Below are positions 1-6,820 of a stretch of 33,979 bases of DNA, piece by piece. Both the position numbers and the translations under genes were made by a program. This DNA is from JADLGJ01 sp031423615. Lineage in GTDB: Bacteria; Omnitrophota; Gorgyraeia; Zapsychrales; JANLHA01. The notes under the pieces were generated by a model. That model did no database searches. It had not been told where the DNA came from and saw only the letters and a program-made list of their open reading frames with translations. Within the stretch, counting starts at the first letter, position 1. Every line of letters begins with the position of its first letter. The DNA lies in the NCBI GenBank assembly GCA_031423615.1, contig JANPFV010000011.1, positions 1 through 33,979 of the forward strand, in the 5' to 3' direction.

Positions 1-465
1 CCAAAATTTTCTGCCCAAGTCCGTGTCGGGATTGGTTAAAGAAGCGGCCAATTGTTTAAGCGTATAATCCTGCTCGAGCATGGTCTGGCCCATGATCGTT
101 GCTCCCAAAACATCGGGAATGATCCGGTCTTTTTCATACGGTGAAAGATTGACCCACACTTCCTTGTCCGGAATGGTCAAGGCGGCGAAAAAATATTTGA
201 CCAGCTTTTCGGTTTCGCTTTTGAGTTCGTCCTCGGACAACTTGGCCTGACCTTGATCGACAATAAAATCAAACAATAGAGGATTTTCCGGATGGATTTT
301 CAGACCCAAGAGCACCGGCGGCTTAAAGCCCACCGACGTTCCCGATAAGGGCAAAATTTGCGCCCCGGCCGGCGTGATGGTATTAAGGAAAAACGCTACC
401 ACGATCAGAGTGGCTATTGTTTTTCTCAACCACAATGGTTTTTTAGGGCAAAGGAATTCATTCAT
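1..465 (-). CDS. Secreted protein of unknown function, 5' part only (runs off the left edge)
   Basis: An open frame of 155 codons runs from an ATG at 465 to the window edge without a stop, so only the N-terminus is visible. AGAGGA lies about 9 nt upstream of the ATG. Residues 1-35 look like a Sec signal peptide: a basic n-region (KK at 8-9, RK at 14-15), a hydrophobic core at about 17-30 and an AGA|Q cleavage site after residue 35. The mature part carries FDFIVDQGQ (65-73), an acidic helix-like stretch (77-90), WVNLSPYEKDRIIPD (104-118), EQDYTLKQLAASL (131-143) and GRKFW (151-155). From memory this N-terminal pattern recurs in long secreted proteins of Omnitrophota; no function is known to me. 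It has its own likely promoter at 560-588 and is probably not part of the ribosomal operon. The reading frame is solid, the family link is recall only, and full length and role are not visible. Confidence 0.8.
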   Translation of the reverse strand, partial: MNEFLCPKKPLWLRKTIATLIVVAFFLNTITPAGAQILPLSGTSVGFKPPVLLGLKIHPENPLLFDFIVDQGQAKLSEDELKSETEKLVKYFFAALTIPDKEVWVNLSPYEKDRIIPDVLGATIMGQTMLEQDYTLKQLAASLTNPDTDLGRKFW

Positions 466-559
466 AAGAGTATTTCCTCTCGTTAAAAATTTAAAACAAT
501 TTATTTTTTCAAATGAAAATTAAAACTCAGCGGAAGATACAGGAAAGATACATATCAAA

Positions 560-588
560 AATATACATTTCGTTCAACAAAAAGTCAA
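560..588 (-). promoter_or_regulatory. Likely sigma70 promoter for the secreted-protein gene
   Basis: Read on the minus strand there is TTGACT (588-583), a 17-nt spacer and TATATT (565-560). Each box is one mismatch from the sigma70 consensus and the spacing is optimal. Transcription would begin near 553 and give an AT-rich leader of about 88 nt before the ATG at 465. It lies downstream of the aminotransferase stop, so it would serve only the leftmost gene. I found no convincing intrinsic terminator between that stop and this promoter. Confidence 0.65.
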
Positions 589-638
589 ATTTATTTTTAT
601 CCAAAATGGCGGAATATTTTATATCGGGGGGATTTTGC

Positions 639-1823
639 TTACGCCTGACGAGAAATCCATTGCCCGATGCGCTTAATGCCTTCTCTGATCCGCTCCTCGG
701 ACGTGGCAAAACTCAAACGGACAAAATTCGGCGCGCCAAAACCTGATCCGGGAATCAAGGCCACGTTGACTTCATCCAAAATTCTTTTTGCGATCATATC
801 ACCGTCGCCGATTTTAGAAACATCACAAAAAAGATAAAATGCCCCGCCCGGATGAATATAGCGAATTTGGGGAATCGTGCCGACCAAGGACATCATCAAT
901 TCGCGCCGTTCTTTAAAAACTTGACGCATGGAAATTATAGTATCCTCCGGCAAGGCCAAAGCGGCGAGAGCCGCGGCTTGGCTTATGGATGTGGGATTGG
1001 ATGTGGAGTGGTCTTGAAAATTCTTGACGTAATCCATGATTTCTTGCGGACCGGCGGCATAACCGATGCGCCAGCCCGTCATGGCATAAGCTTTAGAAAC
1101 ACCATTGACCGTAAAAGTAAGATCATAAATATCCTTGCTTATCGCGGCTAGGGAATGATATTCGGAAGAATCATAAATCAGCTTTTCATAAATCTCGTCG
1201 CTTATAATATAAATACGGTGCCTTACGCAAACTTCAGCAATGGCCTGCAATTCAGATTTGGAATAAACAACACCTGTAGGATTAGAAGGAGAATTGACAA
1301 ATAAAACTTTAGACCGGGGCGTGATATTTCTTTCCAACAGATCGGGGGTTAATTTAAAATCGGTGTCCCAACCGGTAGGAATAATTTTGCTGATCCCGCC
1401 GGCGATTTTGACCATTTCCGGGTAACTGACCCAATACGGCGAGGGGATCAAAACTTCCTCCCCGTCATCAACAAGAACTTGAATCAGATTATAAATGGAA
1501 TGTTTAGCCCCGCAAGACACCGCAATTTGATTGGGACTGTATTCGAGATCGTTGTCTTTCTTGAATTTAGCGGCAATGGCCTTGCGAAGCTCAATTGTGC
1601 CGGTCGAAGGAGTGTATTTAGTAAAACCGCCGTCAATAGCTTTGACGGCGGCTTTTTTAATCAAATCCGGTGTATCAAAATCCGGTTCCCCTGCTCCGAA
1701 ATTAACAACATCGACGCCCTTAGACTGCAGCTCCTTGGCCCGCGCGGTAATGGCCAGCGTCGTCGAGCCCAGAACGTCCTTAATACGGCGATTGATCTTG
1801 AAAGATTTTTCCATGACAGGCAT
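639..1823 (-). CDS. Pyridoxal-phosphate aminotransferase, class I (aspartate aminotransferase-like)
   Basis: A 394-residue fold-type I aminotransferase, probably moving the amino group between aspartate and 2-oxoglutarate in the cytoplasm. Family marks are GAGEPDFDTP (43-52), SPYWVSYPE (128-136), SNPTG (180-184), Asp209 and Tyr212 of the cofactor site, the PLP lysine Lys244 within SKAYAMTGWRIGY (243-255), and Arg369 in RLSFATSEE, the usual carboxylate-binding arginine. Overall it resembles the Thermus-type aspartate aminotransferase, some of which also use prephenate; the sequence alone does not settle substrate range, so no symbol is given. It lies 22 nt after rplQ, so it is probably co-transcribed at the tail of the ribosomal operon. 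The ATG at 1823 has GAGTGG immediately before it, too close for a binding site. An ATG three codons later (1814) has a better-placed GGA and may be the true start. Confidence 0.93.
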   Translation of the reverse strand: MPVMEKSFKINRRIKDVLGSTTLAITARAKELQSKGVDVVNFGAGEPDFDTPDLIKKAAVKAIDGGFTKYTPSTGTIELRKAIAAKFKKDNDLEYSPNQIAVSCGAKHSIYNLIQVLVDDGEEVLIPSPYWVSYPEMVKIAGGISKIIPTGWDTDFKLTPDLLERNITPRSKVLFVNSPSNPTGVVYSKSELQAIAEVCVRHRIYIISDEIYEKLIYDSSEYHSLAAISKDIYDLTFTVNGVSKAYAMTGWRIGYAAGPQEIMDYVKNFQDHSTSNPTSISQAAALAALALPEDTIISMRQVFKERRELMMSLVGTIPQIRYIHPGGAFYLFCDVSKIGDGDMIAKRILDEVNVALIPGSGFGAPNFVRLSFATSEERIREGIKRIGQWISRQA

Positions 1824-1845
1824 CCACTCAAAGTTTCAAAGCGGA

Positions 1846-2403
1846 CTAACCCTCGCCCACTTTTCTTTGGAACATCTTCTTGATCATGCCGCCCATTTTG
1901 GGCTTGGTTTTTTTCTCTTCCGGCGGAACGTGTCTTTTGGCTGAAGGTTTTTCCTCGGATTTCACATCTTTTTCAGCCTCGACATCAATGACCTTGGTTC
2001 TAGGTTTCTTGCCTGCCTTTTCGGCCGGCGGCTTATTGATCACTTCTTCTTTTTCCGTCAATTCCAAAAGAACCAAATGAGCATTGTCACCCCGGCGCTG
2101 ACCGAGTTGAATGATACGGGTATAGCCGCCCGGGCGGGTCTTGAAACGAGGCGCGATTTTTTCAAAAAGATCGCTCACCAACTGATGATCGCATAAAAGC
2201 GAAAAAGCCCGACGCTTTTCGACCAAGGTCCCTTTTTTTCCCATCGTAATCAAACGGTCAACGACTTTACGGCCTTCTTTCGCAATCGCCTTTGTCGTCG
2301 TGATCCGTTGACGAAGCAAAGTCGCAATCGCAATGTCGCGCATCGTCGCTTTGCGCAAGGATGAGTTTCTTGAAAGTTTATTTCCAGCTATCCCATGTCT
2401 CAT
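1846..2403 (-). CDS. rplQ: Large-subunit ribosomal protein L17 with a long C-terminal tail
   Basis: L17 is a 50S protein near the peptide exit tunnel. Residues 1-118 are a standard L17, opening MRHGIAGNKLSR and containing RRGDNAHLVLLEL (103-115). The family is usually near 120 residues. Here residues 119-185 add a highly charged low-complexity tail rich in Lys, Glu and Pro that ends with GGMIKKMFQRKVGEG, a basic segment that could be a short amphipathic helix. The start has a strong AAGGTGA 6 nt upstream. It follows rpoA by 27 nt, the usual last ribosomal gene of the alpha cluster. Tail function is unknown; rRNA contact or an extra-ribosomal role are guesses. Confidence 0.97.
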   Translation of the reverse strand: MRHGIAGNKLSRNSSLRKATMRDIAIATLLRQRITTTKAIAKEGRKVVDRLITMGKKGTLVEKRRAFSLLCDHQLVSDLFEKIAPRFKTRPGGYTRIIQLGQRRGDNAHLVLLELTEKEEVINKPPAEKAGKKPRTKVIDVEAEKDVKSEEKPSAKRHVPPEEKKTKPKMGGMIKKMFQRKVGEG

Positions 2404-2430
2404 GTCATCACCTTAATTTAAAGTACAGTA

Positions 2431-3447
2431 CTAATTATTGGGCTGCGGCTGCTGCTGCTCGACCCTTTTGAGTTTTTTAGGATCAACCTTCATGCCCAAA
2501 TGCAGACCCATGGCCACGAGCAACTCATTGATCTCCGTTAAAGATTTCTTTCCGAAATTACGAAAGCCTAAAAGTTCGCTTTCCGCTTTTCTAACCAAGT
2601 CCGCAATGGTGCGGATGTTGGCATCCTTCAAACAATTCGAACTGCGCACCGTCAATTCCAATTCCGAAACAGGCAAACGGAGTTTTTCATAAACGGCTTC
2701 TTCTTCGACGGAAATTTCTTCCTCTTCCTCTTCTTCTTCGGGAAGCTGTCCATAGGACACGAAGACGTCTAAATGACGCTGTTGGATATTCGCCGCATAA
2801 AGAAGAGCTTCTTTAGGAGAAATAGCGCCGTTGGTTTCGATTTCCAAAATCAGGCGATCATAATCCGTCCGCTGACCGACACGGGTATTTTCCACCAGAT
2901 ACTTCACATTGACGATCGGGGTAAAAATCGAATCGATCGCAATGGCTCCGACGGGAAGAGTATCTTTTTTATTCAACTCCGCCGGAACATAACCCCGGCC
3001 TTTGCCAACTTCGAGTTCGATGTTAAAAGAGATGTCCTGCGTCAAGGTCGCGATCAAATGATCCGGATTGACAATCTCGACCGTTTCATCGCAAATAATG
3101 TTTTTGGCGCGGATTTCCCCTTTTTTATCGGCCTTGATATAAATCGTCTTGGCCACGCGGGAATGTGAGCGAAGAACGACGCCTTTGATATTCAAAACAA
3201 TATTAATGACCGATTCCATAACTCCCGGGATCGTCGAGAATTCATGATCGACACCTTCAATATGGATCGATGTGACGGCGCTTCCCTCGATAGACGATAA
3301 AAGCACCCTGCGCAAAGCGTTTCCTAATGTCACACCATACCCGCGCTCAAAAGGTTCGGCAATAAACCGGCCGTAAGTATTCGTATAGGTCGATTCATCA
3401 CAATCTAATCTTTTGGGCATTTGAAAATCACGCCATTTTACTCCCAT
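2431..3447 (-). CDS. rpoA: DNA-directed RNA polymerase alpha subunit
   Basis: Alpha dimerises to nucleate assembly of the core polymerase, and its C-terminal domain binds UP elements and activators. The 338-residue protein shows the N-terminal dimerisation domain (to about residue 235) with EPFERGYGVTLGNALRRVLL (31-50). An acidic linker containing eight consecutive Glu (237-244) follows, then the alpha-CTD (about 258-318) with the helix-hairpin-helix region around LGFRNFGKKSLTEI. The tail is Gln/Pro rich. The start at 3447 is fixed by AGGAGG 8-9 nt upstream. It sits 50 nt after rpsD and 27 nt before rplQ, the standard alpha-operon position. The glutamate run is coded mainly by repeated GAA/GAG and could be length-variable between strains. 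Confidence 0.98.
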   Translation of the reverse strand: MGVKWRDFQMPKRLDCDESTYTNTYGRFIAEPFERGYGVTLGNALRRVLLSSIEGSAVTSIHIEGVDHEFSTIPGVMESVINIVLNIKGVVLRSHSRVAKTIYIKADKKGEIRAKNIICDETVEIVNPDHLIATLTQDISFNIELEVGKGRGYVPAELNKKDTLPVGAIAIDSIFTPIVNVKYLVENTRVGQRTDYDRLILEIETNGAISPKEALLYAANIQQRHLDVFVSYGQLPEEEEEEEEISVEEEAVYEKLRLPVSELELTVRSSNCLKDANIRTIADLVRKAESELLGFRNFGKKSLTEINELLVAMGLHLGMKVDPKKLKRVEQQQPQPNN

Positions 3448-3497
3448 GTGTATCCTCCTGATATTCTTTCGTGCGGTTTAAATCCGCCGCGGCGGGT

Positions 3498-4133
3498 TTA
3501 TCGTGAATAAAGTTCGACGATCAATTGCTCATTAATCGGGAAATTAATATCATCCCGCTCCGGAAGGCGAAGGATCTTGCCTTTAAAATGGTTCGGGTCG
3601 ACCATCAACCAGGTCGGCGGATTGCGGATTTTCGCAGCTTCAAAATTTTCCTGAATCTGTTTCTGACCTTTAAGATCAGAACCAAATCTCAGAGAAATCT
3701 CATCATTTTGCTTCACCAGAACGGAAGCAATATTGACCGGACGATCATTGATACTGACAAATCCATGGCTGACAATTTGGCGTCCCTGCTTACGGGATGT
3801 TGCAAAACCGAGACGGTAAAGCACATTGTCCAGACGTCTTTCTAAAGTTTGCAAAAGAATACTACCGGTAACACCCTTGCTTTTGACAGCCCCGGCAAAA
3901 TAAAGGCGGAATTGCTTTTCTAAGAGACCATAAATTCTCTTGAGCTTCTGCTTTTCACGCATTTGTATACCGAAGTTAGAAAGTTTGGATGCGCGCTTGG
4001 CTCCATGGTCCCCCGGCGCATAATCACGGCGTTCAATGGCGCAGCGATGAGTATAACAACGCGTGCCCTTTAAAAAAAGTTTCTCGCCTTCTCGCCGGCA
4101 CAATCTGCAACTTGATCCTAAATTCCTTGCCAT
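3498..4133 (-). CDS. rpsD: Small-subunit ribosomal protein S4, zinc-binding form
   Basis: S4 is a primary 16S rRNA binder that starts 30S assembly and forms part of the mRNA entry helicase site. At 211 residues it is normal length. A zinc knuckle is complete: Cys9, Cys12, Cys26 and Cys31. The S4 RNA-binding domain spans about 98-160, with RRLDNVLYRLGFATSRKQGR and the HGFVSINDRPV strand. In enterobacteria S4 represses the alpha operon by binding the rpsM leader; whether that holds here is not shown. GGGAG lies about 10 nt before the ATG. It is 27 nt after rpsK. Confidence 0.98.
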   Translation of the reverse strand: MARNLGSSCRLCRREGEKLFLKGTRCYTHRCAIERRDYAPGDHGAKRASKLSNFGIQMREKQKLKRIYGLLEKQFRLYFAGAVKSKGVTGSILLQTLERRLDNVLYRLGFATSRKQGRQIVSHGFVSINDRPVNIASVLVKQNDEISLRFGSDLKGQKQIQENFEAAKIRNPPTWLMVDPNHFKGKILRLPERDDINFPINEQLIVELYSR

Positions 4134-4160
4134 AAAAACCTGCTCCCTTTTTTGTTTCTA

Positions 4161-4583
4161 TTAAACTCTGCGCTTTTTCCGAGGACGGCACCCGTTGTGC
4201 GGCATGGGTGTAACGTCGCGAATTGAAGTGACCATAATTCCTGCGGCTTGAATGGCGCGAATCGCAGATTCGCGGCCGGAACCCGGACCCTTAACATAAA
4301 TGTCTACACTTTGTATTCCGAAATCCTTGGCCTGTTTGGCCGCAGCGGTGGCCGCAACCTGGGCGGCGAACGGCGTCGATTTCTTAGAACCGCTGAATCC
4401 AACGGTCCCCGGACTTCCCCAAGAAATCACATTGCCCTGGCGATCGGCAATACTGACAATGGTATTGTTAAAAGTCGCCTGGATGTGCACAATCCCGGAT
4501 GTAACGCCCTTGAGATTTTTCTTTTTGGCCTTCTTGTCTTTTTTGACTACGACGTCTGCTGCAGCATCTGGTTTTTTGTTCAT
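4161..4583 (-). CDS. rpsK: Small-subunit ribosomal protein S11
   Basis: S11 lies on the 30S platform and helps form the mRNA exit channel near the E site. The 140-residue protein has a Lys-rich N-terminal extension (about 1-26), then the core beginning GIVHIQATFNNTIVSI. The family signature GPGSGRESAIRAIQAAG and the C-terminal DVTPMPHNGCRPRKKRRV are both intact. AGAGGA lies 7 nt upstream of the ATG. The gap from rpsM is 85 nt, longer than most gaps in this operon, and contains two hairpins. Confidence 0.98.
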   Translation of the reverse strand: MNKKPDAAADVVVKKDKKAKKKNLKGVTSGIVHIQATFNNTIVSIADRQGNVISWGSPGTVGFSGSKKSTPFAAQVAATAAAKQAKDFGIQSVDIYVKGPGSGRESAIRAIQAAGIMVTSIRDVTPMPHNGCRPRKKRRV

Positions 4584-4634
4584 TTGAATCCTCTTTTTGT
4601 CCCTTTGACTTTTTTATTCAAATCACAATCTTAA

Positions 4635-4669
4635 GCTTCTGCAAGAAGCCAGGGATTTATTTATAAATC
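4635..4669 (-). promoter_or_regulatory. Two adjacent hairpins between rpsM and rpsK
   Basis: Two perfect inverted repeats follow the rpsM stop codon. One is AT-rich: GATTTAT (4654-4660) pairs with 4663-4669 and overlaps the stop. The other is GCTTCT (4635-4640) pairing with AGAAGC (4644-4649) around a 3-nt loop. Neither has a U-tract, so these look like RNA-processing or stability elements rather than a terminator. An S4-responsive role is possible by analogy with alpha-operon control, but the E. coli site is upstream of rpsM, not here. Confidence 0.4.
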
Positions 4670-5061
4670 TATTTCTTGACCGGTGCGGCTGGCGCTGAAC
4701 TTTTAGCCTGAATAATAGGTTTTTTGCCTTTGCGAGTACGCGCATTGGTCTTGGTTCTCTGTCCGCGGACCGGCAGGCCTTTACGGTGACGAACCCCACG
4801 ATAACTTCCCATATCCATATGACGCCGGATGTTCTGGTTAACGTCGCGTCGCAAATCTCCTTCAATCAAATAATTATTCTGAATGATGCCCGTGATCTTG
4901 GCAATTTCTTCGTCGGACAAATCCTTGGAACGCCGGCTCGGGTCGATCTTAGCGTCGGCCAAAACTTTTTGCGCGGTCACGCGGCCGATACCGTAAAGAT
5001 AAGGTAAAGATGCATCGATCCTTTTTTCGCGGGGAATATCAACACCTAAAATTCTTGGCAT
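4669..5061 (-). CDS. rpsM: Small-subunit ribosomal protein S13
   Basis: S13 lies in the 30S head, contacts the P-site tRNA and forms an inter-subunit bridge with L5. The 130-residue protein opens MPRILGVDIPREKRID and carries the helix-hairpin-helix LPYLYGIGRVTAQKVL. The basic C-terminal part GLPVRGQRTKTNARTRKGKK is typical. The last dozen residues (KSSAPAAPVKK) form an Ala/Pro extension slightly beyond the usual end. AAAGGAAA precedes the ATG. It follows rpmJ by 15 nt, the classical spc-to-alpha junction. The stop is TAG, where most neighbours use TAA. Confidence 0.98.
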   Translation of the reverse strand: MPRILGVDIPREKRIDASLPYLYGIGRVTAQKVLADAKIDPSRRSKDLSDEEIAKITGIIQNNYLIEGDLRRDVNQNIRRHMDMGSYRGVRHRKGLPVRGQRTKTNARTRKGKKPIIQAKSSAPAAPVKK

Positions 5062-5076
5062 ATCGTTTTTCCTTTA

Positions 5077-5190
5077 TTATCCCTGACGCTGTTTATGCTT
5101 AGGGTTTGAGCAAATCACGCGCACGATGTTTTGTCGCCGCACGATCTTGCATTTATTACAAATTCTTTTAACTGAGGATTTAACTTTCAT
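5077..5190 (-). CDS. rpmJ: Large-subunit ribosomal protein L36, zinc-binding form
   Basis: A 37-residue reading frame on the minus strand, MKVKSSVKRICNKCKIVRRQ onward, ends KHKQRQG. L36 is the smallest 50S protein and stabilises 23S rRNA near the peptidyl transferase region. The zinc site is complete: Cys11, Cys14, Cys27 and His32. The ATG directly abuts the infA stop (TAAATG), so translation is probably coupled to IF1. Placement between infA and rpsM is the standard bacterial order. Confidence 0.97.
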   Translation of the reverse strand: MKVKSSVKRICNKCKIVRRQNIVRVICSNPKHKQRQG

Positions 5191-5409
5191 TTATTTGCAC
5201 CTGTATGTTATGCGTCCACGTGATAAATCATAGGGTGAAAGTTCGACTTTCACTCTGTCCCCGGGTATGATCCGAATAAAATGCATTCTCATCTTACCGG
5301 CAAGATGGGCCAAAACCATATGGCCGTTATCAAGCTTAACCTTAAACTGGGCGTTGGGTAACGCTTCGTCAATAATCCCTTCAACTTCGATTGAATCTTC
5401 TTTTGCCAT
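5191..5409 (-). CDS. infA: Translation initiation factor IF-1
   Basis: IF1 occupies the 30S A site during initiation and assists IF2 and IF3. The 72-residue single OB-fold is full length, opening MAKEDSIEVEGIIDEALPNA, with the rRNA-facing motif HLAGKMRMHFIRIIPGD and the end DLSRGRITYRCK. It starts 3 nt after map. No Shine-Dalgarno is evident before the ATG, so coupling to map translation is likely. The order map, infA, rpmJ is common in bacteria. Confidence 0.98.
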   Translation of the reverse strand: MAKEDSIEVEGIIDEALPNAQFKVKLDNGHMVLAHLAGKMRMHFIRIIPGDRVKVELSPYDLSRGRITYRCK

Positions 5410-5412
5410 ATT

Positions 5413-6171
5413 TTATTCTGTCAAAATCAACGGTCCATCCGCTGTAATCGCTAAACTGTGTTCAAAATGAGCTGAGGGCTGACCATCTGCCGTTACCACG
5501 GTCCATCCATCATCGCAAATTCGCGTCTTCCAGGTCCCCACATTGACCATAGGCTCGATGGCTATGACCATGCCTTCTTTCAAAACCGGACCGGTATGAG
5601 ATGATCCAAAATTTGGAATTTCCGGCGCTTCATGCAAATTTTTTCCTATCCCGTGTCCCACAAAATCTCGGACGATCGAAAAATTCCTGGCTTCAACCCA
5701 TGTCTGGATCGCATGGGATATATCTCCCAGATGATTGTCAATCCTTGCCTCTTGGATTCCCTTATAAAGCGATTCGCGGGTGACATCCAAAAGTTGCTGG
5801 AGCTTAGAATTTATTTTTCCAATGCCAACTGTCAATGCCGTATCGGAATAATATTCCTTATAAATAATCCCGATATCAAGGCTGACGATATCACCTTCGC
5901 GAAGAACCCTTTCGCCAGGAATACCGTGCACGACCTCTTCATTGACCGAAATACAACAGCAGGATGGAAAGCCGCGATATCCCTTAAAAGCCGGTATCAC
6001 GTCGTGATCGCTGATCAGTTTTTCCGCGATTAGGTCAACTTGTCCGGTGGTCATCCCTGATTTTAAAGAACGTGTTACTTCCGCAACAATCGAAGACAGG
6101 ATATGGCCTGCCTTGCGCAAAACTTTAATTTCGTTTGAAGTCTTTAACTTTATTTGATTGCTTGCCGTCAT
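5413..6171 (-). CDS. map: Methionine aminopeptidase, type I
   Basis: MetAP removes the initiator methionine from nascent proteins. From the ATG at 6171 the protein is 252 residues, normal for the short bacterial type Ia. All five metal ligands are visible: Asp99, Asp110, His173 (in GHGIG), Glu206 (in AIEPM) and Glu237 (in HFEH). The substrate-site His82 (VVHGIP) is also present. A longer in-frame start nine codons upstream (6198) would add MWRKFYVER, which is not family-like. From 6171 the N-terminus runs directly into IKLKTSNEIKVLRKAG, as expected, so I use it. Even so the gene overlaps the adk 3' end by 47 nt. Confidence 0.96.
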   Translation of the reverse strand: MTASNQIKLKTSNEIKVLRKAGHILSSIVAEVTRSLKSGMTTGQVDLIAEKLISDHDVIPAFKGYRGFPSCCCISVNEEVVHGIPGERVLREGDIVSLDIGIIYKEYYSDTALTVGIGKINSKLQQLLDVTRESLYKGIQEARIDNHLGDISHAIQTWVEARNFSIVRDFVGHGIGKNLHEAPEIPNFGSSHTGPVLKEGMVIAIEPMVNVGTWKTRICDDGWTVVTADGQPSAHFEHSLAITADGPLILTE

Positions 6172-6820
6172 GCGTTCCACGTAAAATTTTCGCCACAATT
6201 TTTAAAAGATCTTCCGTTTCTTCATCGCCGGACAAGGTCTCTAATTTTCCTTGCCGGGCATAATAATCAACGATGGGTGCGGTTTTTTCAGCATAAACTT
6301 GCATGCGATTCTTGATCGTTTCTTCCGTATCATCCGGACGCTGATAAAGTTCTCCGCCGCAAACATCGCAAACACCGGAAACTTTAGAAGGACGATTCTT
6401 AATGTGCGAAATAGCGCCGCATTTTCTGCAAACTCTCCGGCCAGTCAATCGCTGTAAAATCACCGGTAAACTCGCTTCCATATAAAGAGCAAAATCAACG
6501 GGCCGTTTGATCTTGGCTAAAATCTTGTCCAAATCCTCGGCCTGCACGGTTGTGCGGGGAAAACCATCCAGCATATAACCGTTAGCGCCAAAACCTTTTT
6601 GGGAAAGCTTATTCTGGATCATTTCAATAACAATTTCATCCGGAACAAGTTCACCGCTGTCGACATATTTCTTGATCCGCTTGCCAAAATCAGAACCGCT
6701 TTTCATTTCATCGCGTAAAAGATCACCGGTTGAAATATGCAAAAGACCGAAATTGTCTTTAAGCATTGCGGCCAATGTTCCTTTTCCGGCACCGGGCGGA
6801 CCCAACAAAATGGTGTTCAT
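6125..6820 (-). CDS. adk: Adenylate kinase, zinc-LID long form
   Basis: Adenylate kinase converts ATP + AMP to 2 ADP. The P-loop GPPGAGKGT is at 7-15, the AMP-binding DGFPRT at 85-90, and the LID (about 125-162) contains four cysteines (131, 134, 151, 154) forming a structural zinc site. The 231-residue protein ends with an unusual tail (about 214-231, RGTHDGKQSNKVKDFKRN) beyond the final conserved helix. That tail is encoded largely within the overlap with map. The ATG overlaps the secY stop as ATGA, indicating coupled translation. The secY-adk-map-infA order is standard. Confidence 0.97.
   Translation of the reverse strand: MNTILLGPPGAGKGTLAAMLKDNFGLLHISTGDLLRDEMKSGSDFGKRIKKYVDSGELVPDEIVIEMIQNKLSQKGFGANGYMLDGFPRTTVQAEDLDKILAKIKRPVDFALYMEASLPVILQRLTGRRVCRKCGAISHIKNRPSKVSGVCDVCGGELYQRPDDTEETIKNRMQVYAEKTAPIVDYYARQGKLETLSGDEETEDLLKIVAKILRGTHDGKQSNKVKDFKRN

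Noticed and set aside
466..638. Intrinsic terminator at the end of the super-operon
   Set aside because: I looked for a GC stem with a U-tract after the aminotransferase stop and found only AT-rich sequence with no convincing stem.
513..746. Short plus-strand frame in the gap left of the aminotransferase
   Set aside because: It is AT-rich, runs into the antisense of the aminotransferase 3' end and resembles no protein. A promoter for the opposite strand occupies the same gap.
6172..6198. Longer start for map at 6198
   Set aside because: It would add MWRKFYVER, not seen in the family, and lengthen the overlap with adk.
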